This document shows positions 1 to 8,644 of a stretch of DNA of 60,731 bases, one piece after another. The notes under the pieces are model-generated. The model did no database searches. It saw only the letters and a program-made list of their open reading frames with translations, and was not told where the DNA came from. A program made the translations under genes and the position numbers. Origin of the DNA: Flavobacteriaceae bacterium (GTDB taxonomy: Bacteria > Bacteroidota > Bacteroidia > Flavobacteriales > Flavobacteriaceae); assembly GCA_024644725.1 (NCBI GenBank), contig JAHEHE010000005.1, positions 1 through 60,731 on the forward strand, given 5' to 3'. Positions within the stretch are counted from its first letter, which is position 1. Every line of letters starts with the position of its first letter.

Positions 1-91
1 TTCACCCATAAGGATAAGCGTAGCCTTTTCTACTACTAACTAAAAAAATCAAAAACACAGTAGCTCACCTGAGCTGAGAACTATAGTGAAA
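1..91. other. left-edge flank, no gene supported
   Basis: This stretch lies downstream of ccoP on its strand. It contains a 6-2-6 inverted repeat (AGCTCA-CC-TGAGCT, 62-75) with no following T-run in either direction. In many cco clusters ccoG follows ccoP, but too little sequence is present to say so here. Confidence 0.4.
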
Positions 92-733
92 CTACTGTTT
101 ACTCCAAGTGATGTCCCCTTCGGCCGCCTTTGGGTTGGCCGGTGTTGTACCGTTGAGGGATATCACATAGCTTGCGACTTGTTGCATTTCTGTATTGTTC
201 AGTGTGGTCTTCCACGAGATCATACCCTTTCCGGGTCGTCCTCCGTTGTTGAGCGTATTGAGAACATTCTCCATTCCCCCGCCAAGAATCCACTTGTCAT
301 CCGTAAGGTTAGGGCCGATACCGCCTCCACCATCTGCCATATGACAGGCCACGCAGTAGGTGCCAAAAACTTTCTTTCCTGCAGCCAGATTTTCACTGTC
401 GGTCAAAAGTGTTACATCGAGTTTGAAAAGTTCCGGATTAGCTGCCTTATAGGCTTCCACTTCGGCCTTTCCTTTTTCAACCTCTGCAAGGTACTCCTGT
501 TCCTGGCTGTATTGTTCTTGATTGGTGAAGACCTGGATATAATAAAAGACACCTACGAGAATTGTAATGTAGAAGCCGTATTTCCACCAGGGAGGAAGTA
601 CATTGTCCAATTCTTTGATCCCGTCGTATTCGTGGTCTGCAATCATTATTTCTTCCTCCTTGCCCAGATCATGGGCCTTGGTCAAGGACTGCAAAAACTT
701 CTTCCACGCACTTTTTTGTTTCTTCTCAGTCAT
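92..733 (-). CDS. ccoP: cbb3-type cytochrome c oxidase subunit III (CcoP), single-heme form
   Basis: This is the membrane-anchored c-type cytochrome that passes electrons to the cbb3 oxidase. The 213-residue protein has a cytoplasmic N-terminus with the family signature HEYDGIKELDNVLPPWW (about residues 34-50), one transmembrane helix (about 52-70) and one cytochrome c domain with CVACH at 127-131. A downstream Met (residue 171) is the likely axial ligand. Proteobacterial CcoP carries two haem c sites; only one is seen here, which as far as I recall is usual for Bacteroidota. Its start overlaps the end of ccoQ by 8 bases, so the two are probably translationally coupled. It is the last cco gene visible; the operon may continue past the window edge. 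Confidence 0.95.
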   Translation of the reverse strand: MTEKKQKSAWKKFLQSLTKAHDLGKEEEIMIADHEYDGIKELDNVLPPWWKYGFYITILVGVFYYIQVFTNQEQYSQEQEYLAEVEKGKAEVEAYKAANPELFKLDVTLLTDSENLAAGKKVFGTYCVACHMADGGGGIGPNLTDDKWILGGGMENVLNTLNNGGRPGKGMISWKTTLNNTEMQQVASYVISLNGTTPANPKAAEGDITWSKQ

Positions 734-917
734 TGTTGATTGTGTTTGATTGGTTGTCTAATGGCATGTTGCTCAATTCCTCAATATTCTTCTTTGGCAT
801 TTTCCAAACGATAATGAGCATGGTAATGAATACCGTGAAGAACAAGGTCAGCGAGATAATGGGATAGATCTCGACCCCAGACATGCTTTCTAAATGATGT
901 TTAACGAACTTTAGCAT
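726..917 (-). CDS. ccoQ: small cbb3 oxidase subunit, CcoQ-like
   Basis: This 63-residue protein has one hydrophobic helix (about residues 17-40) followed by a short basic then acidic tail (KMPKKNIEELSNMP). Small single-helix proteins at this position, between CcoO and CcoP, are the CcoQ (FixQ) subunit, which stabilises the oxidase and is not catalytic. Sequence identity in CcoQ is low, so the call rests mainly on size, topology and position. It starts 9 bases after the ccoNO stop and its 3' end overlaps ccoP by 8 bases, as expected for an operon. Confidence 0.85.
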   Translation of the reverse strand: MLKFVKHHLESMSGVEIYPIISLTLFFTVFITMLIIVWKMPKKNIEELSNMPLDNQSNTINND

Positions 918-926
918 GGTTTTTCT

Positions 927-3071
927 TTATTCTGCGGACTCCGCATTTATATCAGTTCCCAATCGCTGCAGATAGGCAATTAGCGCAACGATCTCTTTAT
1001 TCTCGATGTTTGAACCCCCGTAATTTTTAACAAACTCTGGATCTTGTCTAAGATTGCTTTCAACTTCCTTCGCCTGGTTTTGGAGGAGATAAACGGCCTT
1101 GTCTAATTCGAACTGGCTGTAAGGTACACCCAGCTTCACCATGGCATTTACCTTGCTCACGGTATTGGTGATGTCCAGGTCGTTTTTCACCAACCAGGGG
1201 TAGCGAGGCATGATCGAGCCCGGTGAAGTCGAACGCGGATCAATCATGTGATTGAAGTGCCAGTTGTCATTGTATTTTCCTCCGACGCGATGCACGTCTG
1301 GTCCGGTTCTTTTGGATCCCCAAAGGAATGGAAAATCATAGACGAATTCACCGGCTTTGGAATATTCACCGTACCTCTCCACTTCCGATCTGAAGGGGCG
1401 GATCATCTGTGAGTGACAGTTGTTACAGCCTTCGCGAATATAGATGTCGCGGCCTTCCAATTCCAATGGAGTGTAAGGTTTGACCGAAGTAATTTTCGGG
1501 ATATTCGAATCCACCGTGAGCAGCGGAATGATCTCAACGGCGCCACCAATTGCGATGGCAAGCACAATGAGAGCCGTGAACAATATTGTTCTTCTTTCGA
1601 GCCATGAGTGGAACCCTTCTCCGGCCATTCTTCCGGCTGATATCTGTTTCAGCGGAGCTGCTTCGGCCAGTTCATCCTCAACTGCCGATCCGGCTTTGGC
1701 AGTCATGATCACGTTGTAGGCCAGCAGAATGAAACCTACGAGGTAGAGTGTGCCTCCAAAGGCACGCATTGCGTACATCGGCATGATCTGTGTCACTGTT
1801 TCCAGGAAGTTGCCGTAAACCAGGGTTCCATCCGGATTGAATTGCTTCCACATGGCCGCCTGTGTAAAACCTGCAACGTAGAGTGGCAGGGCGTAGAAAA
1901 GTATTCCTAATGTACCCAGCCAAAAATGAATATTGGCAAGTTTCGTGCTGTACAATTCAGTTTTCCAAAGTTTACCTGACAGCCAATAAATGATACCTGC
2001 CGCCATGAATCCATTCCACGCCAGGGCTCCAATGTGCACGTGTGCAACGATCCAGTCAGTGTAGTGTGCAATTGCATTGAGGTTCTTAAAAGACAGCATA
2101 GGACCTTCGAAGGTTGACATACCGTATCCGGTAATGGCGACCACAAAAAACTTCAAAACCGGGTTTTCTCGCACCTTGTCCCAAGCTCCTCTCAAGGTGA
2201 GAAGACCGTTGATCATACCTCCCCACGAAGGGAAGATGAGCATCACTGAAAATACGGTTCCCAAATTCTGTGCCCATTCGGGAAGGGCTGTATAAAGCAA
2301 ATGGTGAGGTCCGGCCCATATGTAGATAAAAATAAGCGACCAGAAGTGAATTATGGAAAGTCTGTATGAGTACACGGGTCGATTAGCGACCTTGGGCACA
2401 AAATAGTACATCAGACCCAAAACAGGTGTGGTCAGAAAGAACGCGACCGCATTGTGACCGTACCACCATTGAACAAGCGCATCCTGAACCCCAGCATAAA
2501 TGGAGTAACTCTTGAAGGCTGTAACAGGAAGCTCCAGGTTGTTGAAAATGTGAAGCACGGCTACGGTTACAAACGTGGCCAGGTAAAACCAAATAGCCAC
2601 ATAAATGTGTCTCTGCCTTCTTTTGAGAATGGTTCCGATCATGTTGATTCCGAATACGACCCAAATCAGCGTAATTGCTATATCTATGGGCCATTCGAGT
2701 TCGGCATATTCCTTGGAGCTCGTAATTCCTAAAGGCAAGGTGAGTGCTGCAGCTACGATGATCAACTGCCAGCCCCAGAAGTGGATTTTGCTGAGAGCAT
2801 CACTGAACATGCGTGATTTGAGAAGTCGCTGCATGGAGTAATAAACGCCCATGAAGATGCTGTTTCCGACAAAAGCAAAAATCACCGCATTGGTATGCAG
2901 AGGCCTCAAGCGCCCGAAGCTGAGCCATGGAATTCCTTCCAGAATGTTTGGGAAAATGAAAAGGAAGGCGACGATAAGTCCCACCAGCATTCCTACCACG
3001 CCCCATAGAACGGTCGCGATAAGGAACATTTTTACAATTTTGTTATCGTAATAAAATTGCTCTTTATCCAT
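927..3071 (-). CDS. ccoNO: cbb3-type cytochrome c oxidase, fused subunits I and II (CcoN-CcoO)
   Basis: This 714-residue protein joins two subunits that are separate in Proteobacteria. Residues 1 to about 465 are the haem-copper oxidase core, with a haem ligand at H59 (RPLHTN), copper-B ligands at H206 (YGHN) and H256-H257 (GPHH), and the haem pair in AHVHIG (343-348). Residues about 480-714 are the CcoO part: one membrane anchor (about 495-517) and a haem c site CNNCH at 549-553. The fused form is known from Bacteroidota and is an intact architecture, not an assembly error, since the frame is continuous. The oxidase reduces oxygen with high affinity and pumps protons in the inner membrane. 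Confidence 0.97.
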   Translation of the reverse strand: MDKEQFYYDNKIVKMFLIATVLWGVVGMLVGLIVAFLFIFPNILEGIPWLSFGRLRPLHTNAVIFAFVGNSIFMGVYYSMQRLLKSRMFSDALSKIHFWGWQLIIVAAALTLPLGITSSKEYAELEWPIDIAITLIWVVFGINMIGTILKRRQRHIYVAIWFYLATFVTVAVLHIFNNLELPVTAFKSYSIYAGVQDALVQWWYGHNAVAFFLTTPVLGLMYYFVPKVANRPVYSYRLSIIHFWSLIFIYIWAGPHHLLYTALPEWAQNLGTVFSVMLIFPSWGGMINGLLTLRGAWDKVRENPVLKFFVVAITGYGMSTFEGPMLSFKNLNAIAHYTDWIVAHVHIGALAWNGFMAAGIIYWLSGKLWKTELYSTKLANIHFWLGTLGILFYALPLYVAGFTQAAMWKQFNPDGTLVYGNFLETVTQIMPMYAMRAFGGTLYLVGFILLAYNVIMTAKAGSAVEDELAEAAPLKQISAGRMAGEGFHSWLERRTILFTALIVLAIAIGGAVEIIPLLTVDSNIPKITSVKPYTPLELEGRDIYIREGCNNCHSQMIRPFRSEVERYGEYSKAGEFVYDFPFLWGSKRTGPDVHRVGGKYNDNWHFNHMIDPRSTSPGSIMPRYPWLVKNDLDITNTVSKVNAMVKLGVPYSQFELDKAVYLLQNQAKEVESNLRQDPEFVKNYGGSNIENKEIVALIAYLQRLGTDINAESAE

Positions 3072-3089
3072 CTTAGAAAAAGTTAATAA

Positions 3090-3281
3090 TTAGTTGACTG
3101 ATTTTTGATTGTTATCTGGTTCTGAGGTCTTCTGCTTGACCAGCTCATCTTCAAAAAGCATGCGCACAGAAGGCGTGTAGACGTCATCATACTGCCCTGA
3201 CTTCACCGACTTGACGAATAGAATAAAAAAAAGGATGGCAATCACCAGACTAGCTGCAATAAGCATGAAGATGATATTCAT
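3090..3281 (-). CDS. ccoS: cbb3 oxidase maturation protein CcoS
   Basis: This 63-residue protein has one N-terminal membrane helix (about residues 5-25) followed by SVKSGQYDDVYTPSVRMLFED. The segment SGQYDD with a downstream tail containing 'D' and 'E' residues is typical of CcoS, a single-span protein needed to insert haem b and copper into the oxidase. It lies between the copper ATPase ccoI and ccoNO, 18 bases before the latter, which supports the call. A 95-base gap separates it from ccoI and holds a Crp/Fnr-like palindrome, so transcription of ccoS-NO-Q-P may start here. Confidence 0.88.
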   Translation of the reverse strand: MNIIFMLIAASLVIAILFFILFVKSVKSGQYDDVYTPSVRMLFEDELVKQKTSEPDNNQKSVN

Positions 3282-3334
3282 TCTTTGATTTTTTTAGTTG
3301 AGACAAAATAACGAATTATGCAATCCAACAAACA

Positions 3335-3346
3335 TGACATTTGTCA
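3335..3346. promoter_or_regulatory. possible Crp/Fnr-type operator upstream of ccoS
   Basis: TGACA-TT-TGTCA is a perfect 5-2-5 palindrome. It is centred at 3340.5, about 41.5 bases upstream of the start point implied by a near-consensus minus-strand -7 box (TTATTTTG, 3311-3304). That is the class II activator position for Crp/Fnr proteins. A Crp/Fnr gene lies in the same cluster. The operator role is inferred. Confidence 0.4.
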
Positions 3347-3376
3347 GTTTTTCGGTTGTGCTCGATTTGCCTGAAG

Positions 3377-5752
3377 CTAATATAGTACTTTTTTGGCAAC
3401 GAAATTTGTAGCTAACGTAGCAAACAGGACGACCGAAATAGAGCTGACGGGCATCAATATTGCAGCAACAATCGGCGACAGGTTGCCCGTGATGGCGAAG
3501 AGCAATCCTATGATGTTGTAAAGGAAAGAAATCACGAAGCTGATCTTGATGATTGACATCGTTTTTTGGGAGAGTTTGAGAAAGGAGGGGAGCTTTGAAA
3601 AGCTTCGTGCATCTAGAATTCCGTCACATGCGGGGGAGAAGACATTGATGTTCTCAGAAATGGCAATTCCCACGTCACTCTGCACGAGAGCCCCGGCATC
3701 ATTGAGGCCGTCTCCAAGCATCATGACTGATTTCTCAGATTCCTGGAAGACTTTTATACGGTTGAGTTTGTCTTCGGGTTTTTGCCGAAAGAAAATTTGG
3801 GATCCTTCAGGTAAAATGCTTTCCAGGTTTTCCTTTTCTCCCTCGCTGTCTCCTGTAAGTACCGAGAGTTCGTATTCCTTGCCAAGAGTATCCATGACCT
3901 GGTTCAATCCCTTTCTGTAATTGTTGCTGACCAGAAAAATACCTTTCAACTCGCCATCTATCTTCACATGAATTTGTGTCTGATTGGGGTTCTGATTCAC
4001 CGCTCCGGTGAATTGGGCAGAGCCCAATGCAATTTTCATATCCTGAACTTGCCCTGAAATGCCCTCGCCCAAATGTTCGGTAAAACCGGCCGCCTCATGC
4101 TCTGCTTTCATCGGAATATGCTCGTATAGGGCTCTGCTAAGCGGGTGATTTGATGATTTGAGAACAGCTTTGATCCCCATTTTCTCCGATTTTGAAAGGG
4201 GAGTTCCCGAATAATTGATTTCAGAGGCGTTGTTGGCCGTTATGGTTCCGGTTTTATCAAAAACCAGGGTATTCGCCCTTGACAGGGATTCAATGACATA
4301 GGCATCTTTGAGGTAAAAGCTCTCTTTCCCAAAAATCCGAATCATATTGCCGAGTGAGAACGGAGCTGACAGGGCAAGCGCACAGGGGCAGGCTACGATC
4401 AATATGGCCGAGACGACCTGAAAAGCAATGCTTCTGTCCTGGAAATACCAGAAGATTCCCGCAGCTAAAGCTATTCCGAGGATGATTATGGTGAACTGTT
4501 TGGAAATTGAATCAGTAAGCGACTTGATATTATCCTTGTCCTGCTGTCCGAAAATATCCTTGCTCCACAACTGGGTGAGATAACTCTGCTTGACGGATTC
4601 AATGGCCTCCATTTCAATGGCCGGTCCTTTTTGTTTTCCTCCAGCGTAGAGTTTGTCCCCCGAGATTTTGCTCAAGGGAAGGGATTCTCCGGTCACGAAG
4701 CTGTAGTCGATCAAAGCATCGCCGTTTAATAGTATGCCGTCTACCGGAATGATTTCTTCGTTTCTGATCAGGAGCCGATCTCCCTTTTTTACATCATTGA
4801 CACTGATTGAATGTTGGGTCTTGTCTTTGTCGATCTGCGTGACAGCGATCGGGAAATAAGATTTGTAATCTCTTTCAAAAGATAGAAAACTATAGGTTTT
4901 CTGCTGAAAGACCTTTCCGAGCAGCAAGAAGAAGATCAAGCCGGTAAGACTGTCAAAATAACCCTGGCCTGTACCCGTCATGACTTCGTAGGTGCTCCTG
5001 ACAAAAAGAACCAGAATCCCAAGTGAAATCGGGACGTCAATGTTCAGAATGCCATGTTTAAGACCTTTGAAGGCTGAGATCAGGTAATCTCGTCCTGAAT
5101 AGACGACCGCCGGGATAGCCATGACAAGCATGATCCCCCTGAAAAACGGCTTGAAACGGTTGAGCCAGAACTCATCTACCTGAAAGTACTCGGGAAAGGA
5201 AAGCATCATGATGTTTCCAAATGCAAACCCGGCGATCGCCACCTGGTAAATGAGCTTTCGATCCACTCTCGTTTCATCTGCATCGGCGCTCTCTAGACTG
5301 ATGTAGGGTTCATACCCAATGGAGGTGATGAGCTCTGCCAACTCCTGGAGGCTGATTTCGTTCTTCTTGAAGGTGATTCGGACCTCTTTCTTGGGAAAGT
5401 TCACCAGGGTGGTTTGAACCCCCTTGTTCAATTTGTGCAGATTCTCAAGTACCCAGATACAAGAGCTGCAATGAATGGTCGGAATGTAAAAGTTGACCAC
5501 AGCTGTTTCCTCATCCTCAAATTCAAGCAGCTTCTTGGCGATGTCCTGATTCGCCAGGTAGTCAAATTTCCCGGAGATCTCATTGGGAATCATTCCCGGG
5601 GCGGATTCGAGGTCGTAATACACGTTCAGCTCGTTCTGGTTCAGGATCTCAAAGACCGTTTTGCATCCATTACAGCAAAAAGGCTTATCTTCAACGACAA
5701 TGGGGTCTGAACCACATTTTGTACCGCAATGAAAACAATCGGGATTGTTCAT
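3377..5752 (-). CDS. ccoI: heavy-metal P-type ATPase for cbb3 oxidase assembly (CcoI/FixI)
   Basis: This is a copper-translocating P1B ATPase that supplies copper for the cbb3 oxidase. An N-terminal Cys-rich segment (CFHCGTKC and FCCNGC) precedes a heavy-metal-associated domain with CSSC at about 95-98. Further motifs are TGES (about 354), the membrane metal site CPC (about 455-457), the phosphorylation motif DKTGT (D499) and GDGLNDAGAL near the end. I start it at 5752 (MNNPDCFHC, 791 residues) because the family begins just before the first Cys motif. An upstream ATG at 5785 would add 11 unconserved residues. It is first in the leftward cco cluster and divergent from the Crp/Fnr gene. Confidence 0.95.
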   Translation of the reverse strand: MNNPDCFHCGTKCGSDPIVVEDKPFCCNGCKTVFEILNQNELNVYYDLESAPGMIPNEISGKFDYLANQDIAKKLLEFEDEETAVVNFYIPTIHCSSCIWVLENLHKLNKGVQTTLVNFPKKEVRITFKKNEISLQELAELITSIGYEPYISLESADADETRVDRKLIYQVAIAGFAFGNIMMLSFPEYFQVDEFWLNRFKPFFRGIMLVMAIPAVVYSGRDYLISAFKGLKHGILNIDVPISLGILVLFVRSTYEVMTGTGQGYFDSLTGLIFFLLLGKVFQQKTYSFLSFERDYKSYFPIAVTQIDKDKTQHSISVNDVKKGDRLLIRNEEIIPVDGILLNGDALIDYSFVTGESLPLSKISGDKLYAGGKQKGPAIEMEAIESVKQSYLTQLWSKDIFGQQDKDNIKSLTDSISKQFTIIILGIALAAGIFWYFQDRSIAFQVVSAILIVACPCALALSAPFSLGNMIRIFGKESFYLKDAYVIESLSRANTLVFDKTGTITANNASEINYSGTPLSKSEKMGIKAVLKSSNHPLSRALYEHIPMKAEHEAAGFTEHLGEGISGQVQDMKIALGSAQFTGAVNQNPNQTQIHVKIDGELKGIFLVSNNYRKGLNQVMDTLGKEYELSVLTGDSEGEKENLESILPEGSQIFFRQKPEDKLNRIKVFQESEKSVMMLGDGLNDAGALVQSDVGIAISENINVFSPACDGILDARSFSKLPSFLKLSQKTMSIIKISFVISFLYNIIGLLFAITGNLSPIVAAILMPVSSISVVLFATLATNFVAKKVLY

Positions 5753-5824
5753 AAACACTTGAAAAAGTGCGTAAATTTCCCACAAAAAAATTGTTTAAAA
5801 AAATGAATGATAGCAGAATTTATA

Positions 5825-5832
5825 TAAATTTG
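5825..5832 (+). promoter_or_regulatory. Bacteroidota -7 box for the Crp/Fnr gene
   Basis: TAAATTTG matches TAnnTTTG exactly. It implies a start point near 5838 and a leader of about 15 bases. No TTG is seen at the expected -33 distance, which is common at regulated promoters. Confidence 0.55.
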
Positions 5833-5852
5833 CACCACCCAACAGTTCATTT

Positions 5853-6542
5853 ATGAGGCCAGAATGCGAAAAATGCGTAGTTCGTGATTTGAACTCCCTT
5901 AAGACCGTCTCTGCGGATAATCTAAAGGAGATCAATCACAAAAAATCGACGATCCATTTCCAGAAAGGAGAAGTTATATTCAGCGAGGGCAATACCTTGC
6001 GAGGAGTTTATTGTTTGCACAGCGGTAAATGCAAAATGACCAAATTGGCGCCGAACGGGAAAGAGCAAATCGTCAGATTCATACGAAAAGGAGAAATGGT
6101 CGGGCACAGGTCAGTGATCAGCAACTCAGTGGCCCATTTGACCGTCACGGCACTTGAGGATATGGAAGTTTGTTTTATTCCAAAGCAGGAAATTCTCGAT
6201 ATGTTTAAGAACAATTCAGATTTCTCACTGGGCATTACCCAGTCAATTGCAGAGGATTTGGATGAGGCCAACGCGTCGATCGCTAATATGGCACAGAAAA
6301 ACGTACGAGAACGCCTGGCGGAATCCCTGCTATTCTTCGAGAAAATATTTGGAGTGGACGCGGAAGGATTCATATCAGTGACCCTGACCCGGGAAGAAAT
6401 TGCCAATGCCATCGGAACAGCTACAGAATCAACAATTCGACTGTTGTCGGAGTTCAAAAAGGAAGGGTATATCATTCTGTCGGGGAAAAAGATAAAAATA
6501 GCTGACAAGGTGAAATTACAGCACCTGACTGAGGGGTACTAA
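5853..6542 (+). CDS. Crp/Fnr family transcriptional regulator
   Basis: This 229-residue regulator has a cyclic-nucleotide-binding-type beta barrel (about residues 20-130), a long dimerisation helix (about 130-165) and a C-terminal winged helix (LTREEIANAIGTATESTIR, about 178-196). The N-terminus carries C-x2-C (Cys5, Cys8) and further Cys residues sit at about 54 and 60. Fnr uses four Cys to hold an oxygen-sensing iron-sulfur cluster, but the spacing here differs from E. coli Fnr, so oxygen sensing is a guess. Divergent placement next to the microaerobic oxidase genes suggests it controls them. A strong terminator follows the gene. Confidence 0.9.
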   Translation: MRPECEKCVVRDLNSLKTVSADNLKEINHKKSTIHFQKGEVIFSEGNTLRGVYCLHSGKCKMTKLAPNGKEQIVRFIRKGEMVGHRSVISNSVAHLTVTALEDMEVCFIPKQEILDMFKNNSDFSLGITQSIAEDLDEANASIANMAQKNVRERLAESLLFFEKIFGVDAEGFISVTLTREEIANAIGTATESTIRLLSEFKKEGYIILSGKKIKIADKVKLQHLTEGY

Positions 6543-6565
6543 GAACCAAACAACATTGAATTAAT

Positions 6566-6599
6566 AAAAAAAGCCCGTAGAGAACTGCGGGCTTTTTTC
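6566..6599. terminator. bidirectional intrinsic terminator
   Basis: An A-run, the stem GCCCG (6573-6577) pairing with CGGGC (6588-6592), and a T-run sit between the convergent Crp/Fnr and rocD genes. The A/T flanks make it usable on both strands. Confidence 0.85.
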
Positions 6600-6617
6600 T
6601 TTTGATGTTTCTGGTGT

Positions 6618-7862
6618 TTATTTCGAAAAGGTTCGAATGGTCCGCGCAATGATTTCAGTGCATTCAAGAAGCTGCTCTTCTGTCATAACCAAAGGAGGTG
6701 CGAAGCGAATGATGTTCCCATGAGTCGGTTTGGCCAAGAGGCCGTTCTCCTTTAATTTCATACAAATGTCCCAGGCAGTTGAGCTGTCTTCTGAATCGTT
6801 GATCACAATGGCGTTGAGCAGTCCTTTACCCCGAACAAGCACCAGCAATTCACTTTCGTCGACGATCTTTTGCATTTCGCTGCGGAAAATTTGACCCAGT
6901 TTTTCTGAGTTTTCCGCCAACTTCTCGTCCTTGACTACTTCCAGGGCTTCCATTGCGATTGCCGAGGCAATTGGATTGCCTCCAAAAGTGGATCCGTGCT
7001 CCCCAGGACGGATGACTTCCATGATGTGATTATCTGCAAGCACCGCAGAAACCGGGTATGCACCACCAGACAGGGCTTTTCCCAGAATCAGAACGTCTGG
7101 TTGAACCTCTTCATGATGAACGGCCAGCAGTTTTCCAGTTCGTGCAATTCCAGTCTGTACTTCGTCGGCGATGAAGAGCACATCATACTCTGCACACAGC
7201 TCACTAGCGCCCTTCAAATATCCGTCACCAGGAACATAGACGCCGGCTTCACCCTGGATGGGTTCTACGAGAAAACCTGCAATATTTTTCTCATTCTTCA
7301 GCATCTCCTCAAGCGCGCTTAAATCATCGTAAGGAATTTTTATGAACCCGGGAGTGTAGGGACCAAAATTCTTTCTGGCCGTTTCATCGTTGGAGAAGGA
7401 GATAATTGTCGTCGTCCTACCGTGAAAATTGTTCTCACAAACAATAATTTTCGCATCGTGCTCGGGTATTCCTTTTTTCTCGTACGCATATTTCCTGCAG
7501 ATCTTGATTGCGGTTTCCACAGCTTCGGCACCGGTGTTCATCGGAAGGACTTTGTCAAATCCGAAATACTGGGTCACGTACTTCTCATACACTCCGAGCC
7601 GATCATTGTAAAAGGCCCTGGAAGTAAGCGTCAGAGTCTCCGCTTGCTCCTTTAACTTATTAATGATTCTGGGATGGCAATGACCTTGATTTACAGCAGA
7701 ATAAGCTGATAAAAAATCATAATATTTTTTCCCCTCAACGTCCCAAACATATACCCCTTCTCCGCGATGCAGAACTACAGGCAAAGGATGGTAGTTGTGC
7801 GCTCCGAACTGATCCTCCATCGCGATGGCTGCCTGAGACGCTCCTTGATTCTTAACTAACAT
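6618..7862 (-). CDS. rocD: ornithine--oxo-acid transaminase
   Basis: This enzyme converts ornithine and 2-oxoglutarate to glutamate semialdehyde and glutamate, linking arginine/ornithine breakdown to proline and glutamate. The 414-residue class III aminotransferase shows YYDFLSAYSAVNQGHCHPRI near residue 50, the cofactor aspartate in ADEVQTG (232-238) and the PLP lysine in LGKALSGGAYP (K262). The length is normal for the family. It is monocistronic, with a clear promoter at 7958-7989 and a terminator at 6566-6599. The proline dehydrogenase at 48.5 kb feeds the same glutamate semialdehyde pool. Confidence 0.95.
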   Translation of the reverse strand: MLVKNQGASQAAIAMEDQFGAHNYHPLPVVLHRGEGVYVWDVEGKKYYDFLSAYSAVNQGHCHPRIINKLKEQAETLTLTSRAFYNDRLGVYEKYVTQYFGFDKVLPMNTGAEAVETAIKICRKYAYEKKGIPEHDAKIIVCENNFHGRTTTIISFSNDETARKNFGPYTPGFIKIPYDDLSALEEMLKNEKNIAGFLVEPIQGEAGVYVPGDGYLKGASELCAEYDVLFIADEVQTGIARTGKLLAVHHEEVQPDVLILGKALSGGAYPVSAVLADNHIMEVIRPGEHGSTFGGNPIASAIAMEALEVVKDEKLAENSEKLGQIFRSEMQKIVDESELLVLVRGKGLLNAIVINDSEDSSTAWDICMKLKENGLLAKPTHGNIIRFAPPLVMTEEQLLECTEIIARTIRTFSK

Positions 7863-7957
7863 AGAATTTTGAATTGAACCCCACAGAAAAAGATGGATCT
7901 GTGGATGAATGACACATGTACAATTCCTTCTTGAGGAGAGAAATCATCCTTGATAGG

Positions 7958-7989
7958 CAAAAATAGTAAAAATGCGGTCCGGATTCAAA
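7958..7989 (-). promoter_or_regulatory. rocD promoter (-33 TTTG, -7 TATTTTTG)
   Basis: On the minus strand TTTG (7989-7986) and TATTTTTG (7965-7958) are separated by 20 bases, an exact match to the Bacteroidota sigma-A pattern. The predicted start point is near 7953, about 90 bases before the rocD start codon. Confidence 0.7.
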
Positions 7990-8041
7990 GTTCAGGCTTA
8001 CTGTTCTTTCCAATTGTGTTATTTTTACACGAAATCCTCAC

Positions 8042-8644
8042 ATGAACTACCTGGCACATATCTACCTTTCTGAAGATCAGGAACTAATCCGAATTGGAAA
8101 CTTCATGGCGGATCACGTCAAAGGCTCAAGGTACAAGACCTATCCGACAGAAGTACAGAAAGGAATCCTTTTGCACCGAAAAATAGATTGGTTCACGGAT
8201 CAGAATGAAATAGCCAGGAAGAGCAAAAGGAGGCTACATGACAGGTACGGTTTGTACCGTGGAGTCATTATTGACATTTTTTACGATCATATGCTGGCAG
8301 CTAATTGGGCCGACTATTCTGCAGTGCCTCTTCATGAATATGCAGCCTTGTTTTACCGGTCGCTGGAGGCCAATGAGGACCTGCTACCTGAAAAGGTCAA
8401 ATACATGACCGAATATATGATTCAAAACGATTGGCTAACGAGTTATGCGGACCCTGAGGGCATACGCCAGGTTCTTACCGGAATGAACCGTCGTACAGGC
8501 GGGCACGGAAAAATGGATAGAGCCATCGAAGATCTGCTGGAGCATTACGAGGATTTCGAGTTGGACTTCCGGCATTTTTTCAAAAAGTTGCGTACCTTTT
8601 CCTCCCAAAATCTTCAAGAATTACATGAGCAGTTTTCGAATTAG
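8042..8644 (+). CDS. acyl carrier protein phosphodiesterase-like protein (AcpH/DUF479 family)
   Basis: This 200-residue protein begins MNYLAHIYLSEDQELIRIGNFMADHVKG, the hallmark start of the AcpH family, followed by QKGILLHRKIDWFTD and a conserved DIFYDHMLAANW. E. coli AcpH removes the 4'-phosphopantetheine arm from acyl carrier protein. The Asp/His residues in FMADHVKG, LHRKID and FYDH probably bind metal, as in HD-type hydrolases. The family also contains members without a demonstrated activity, so the exact substrate is unproven. Its 3' end overlaps the start of the GGT gene by 20 bases in another frame. Confidence 0.85.
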   Translation: MNYLAHIYLSEDQELIRIGNFMADHVKGSRYKTYPTEVQKGILLHRKIDWFTDQNEIARKSKRRLHDRYGLYRGVIIDIFYDHMLAANWADYSAVPLHEYAALFYRSLEANEDLLPEKVKYMTEYMIQNDWLTSYADPEGIRQVLTGMNRRTGGHGKMDRAIEDLLEHYEDFELDFRHFFKKLRTFSSQNLQELHEQFSN

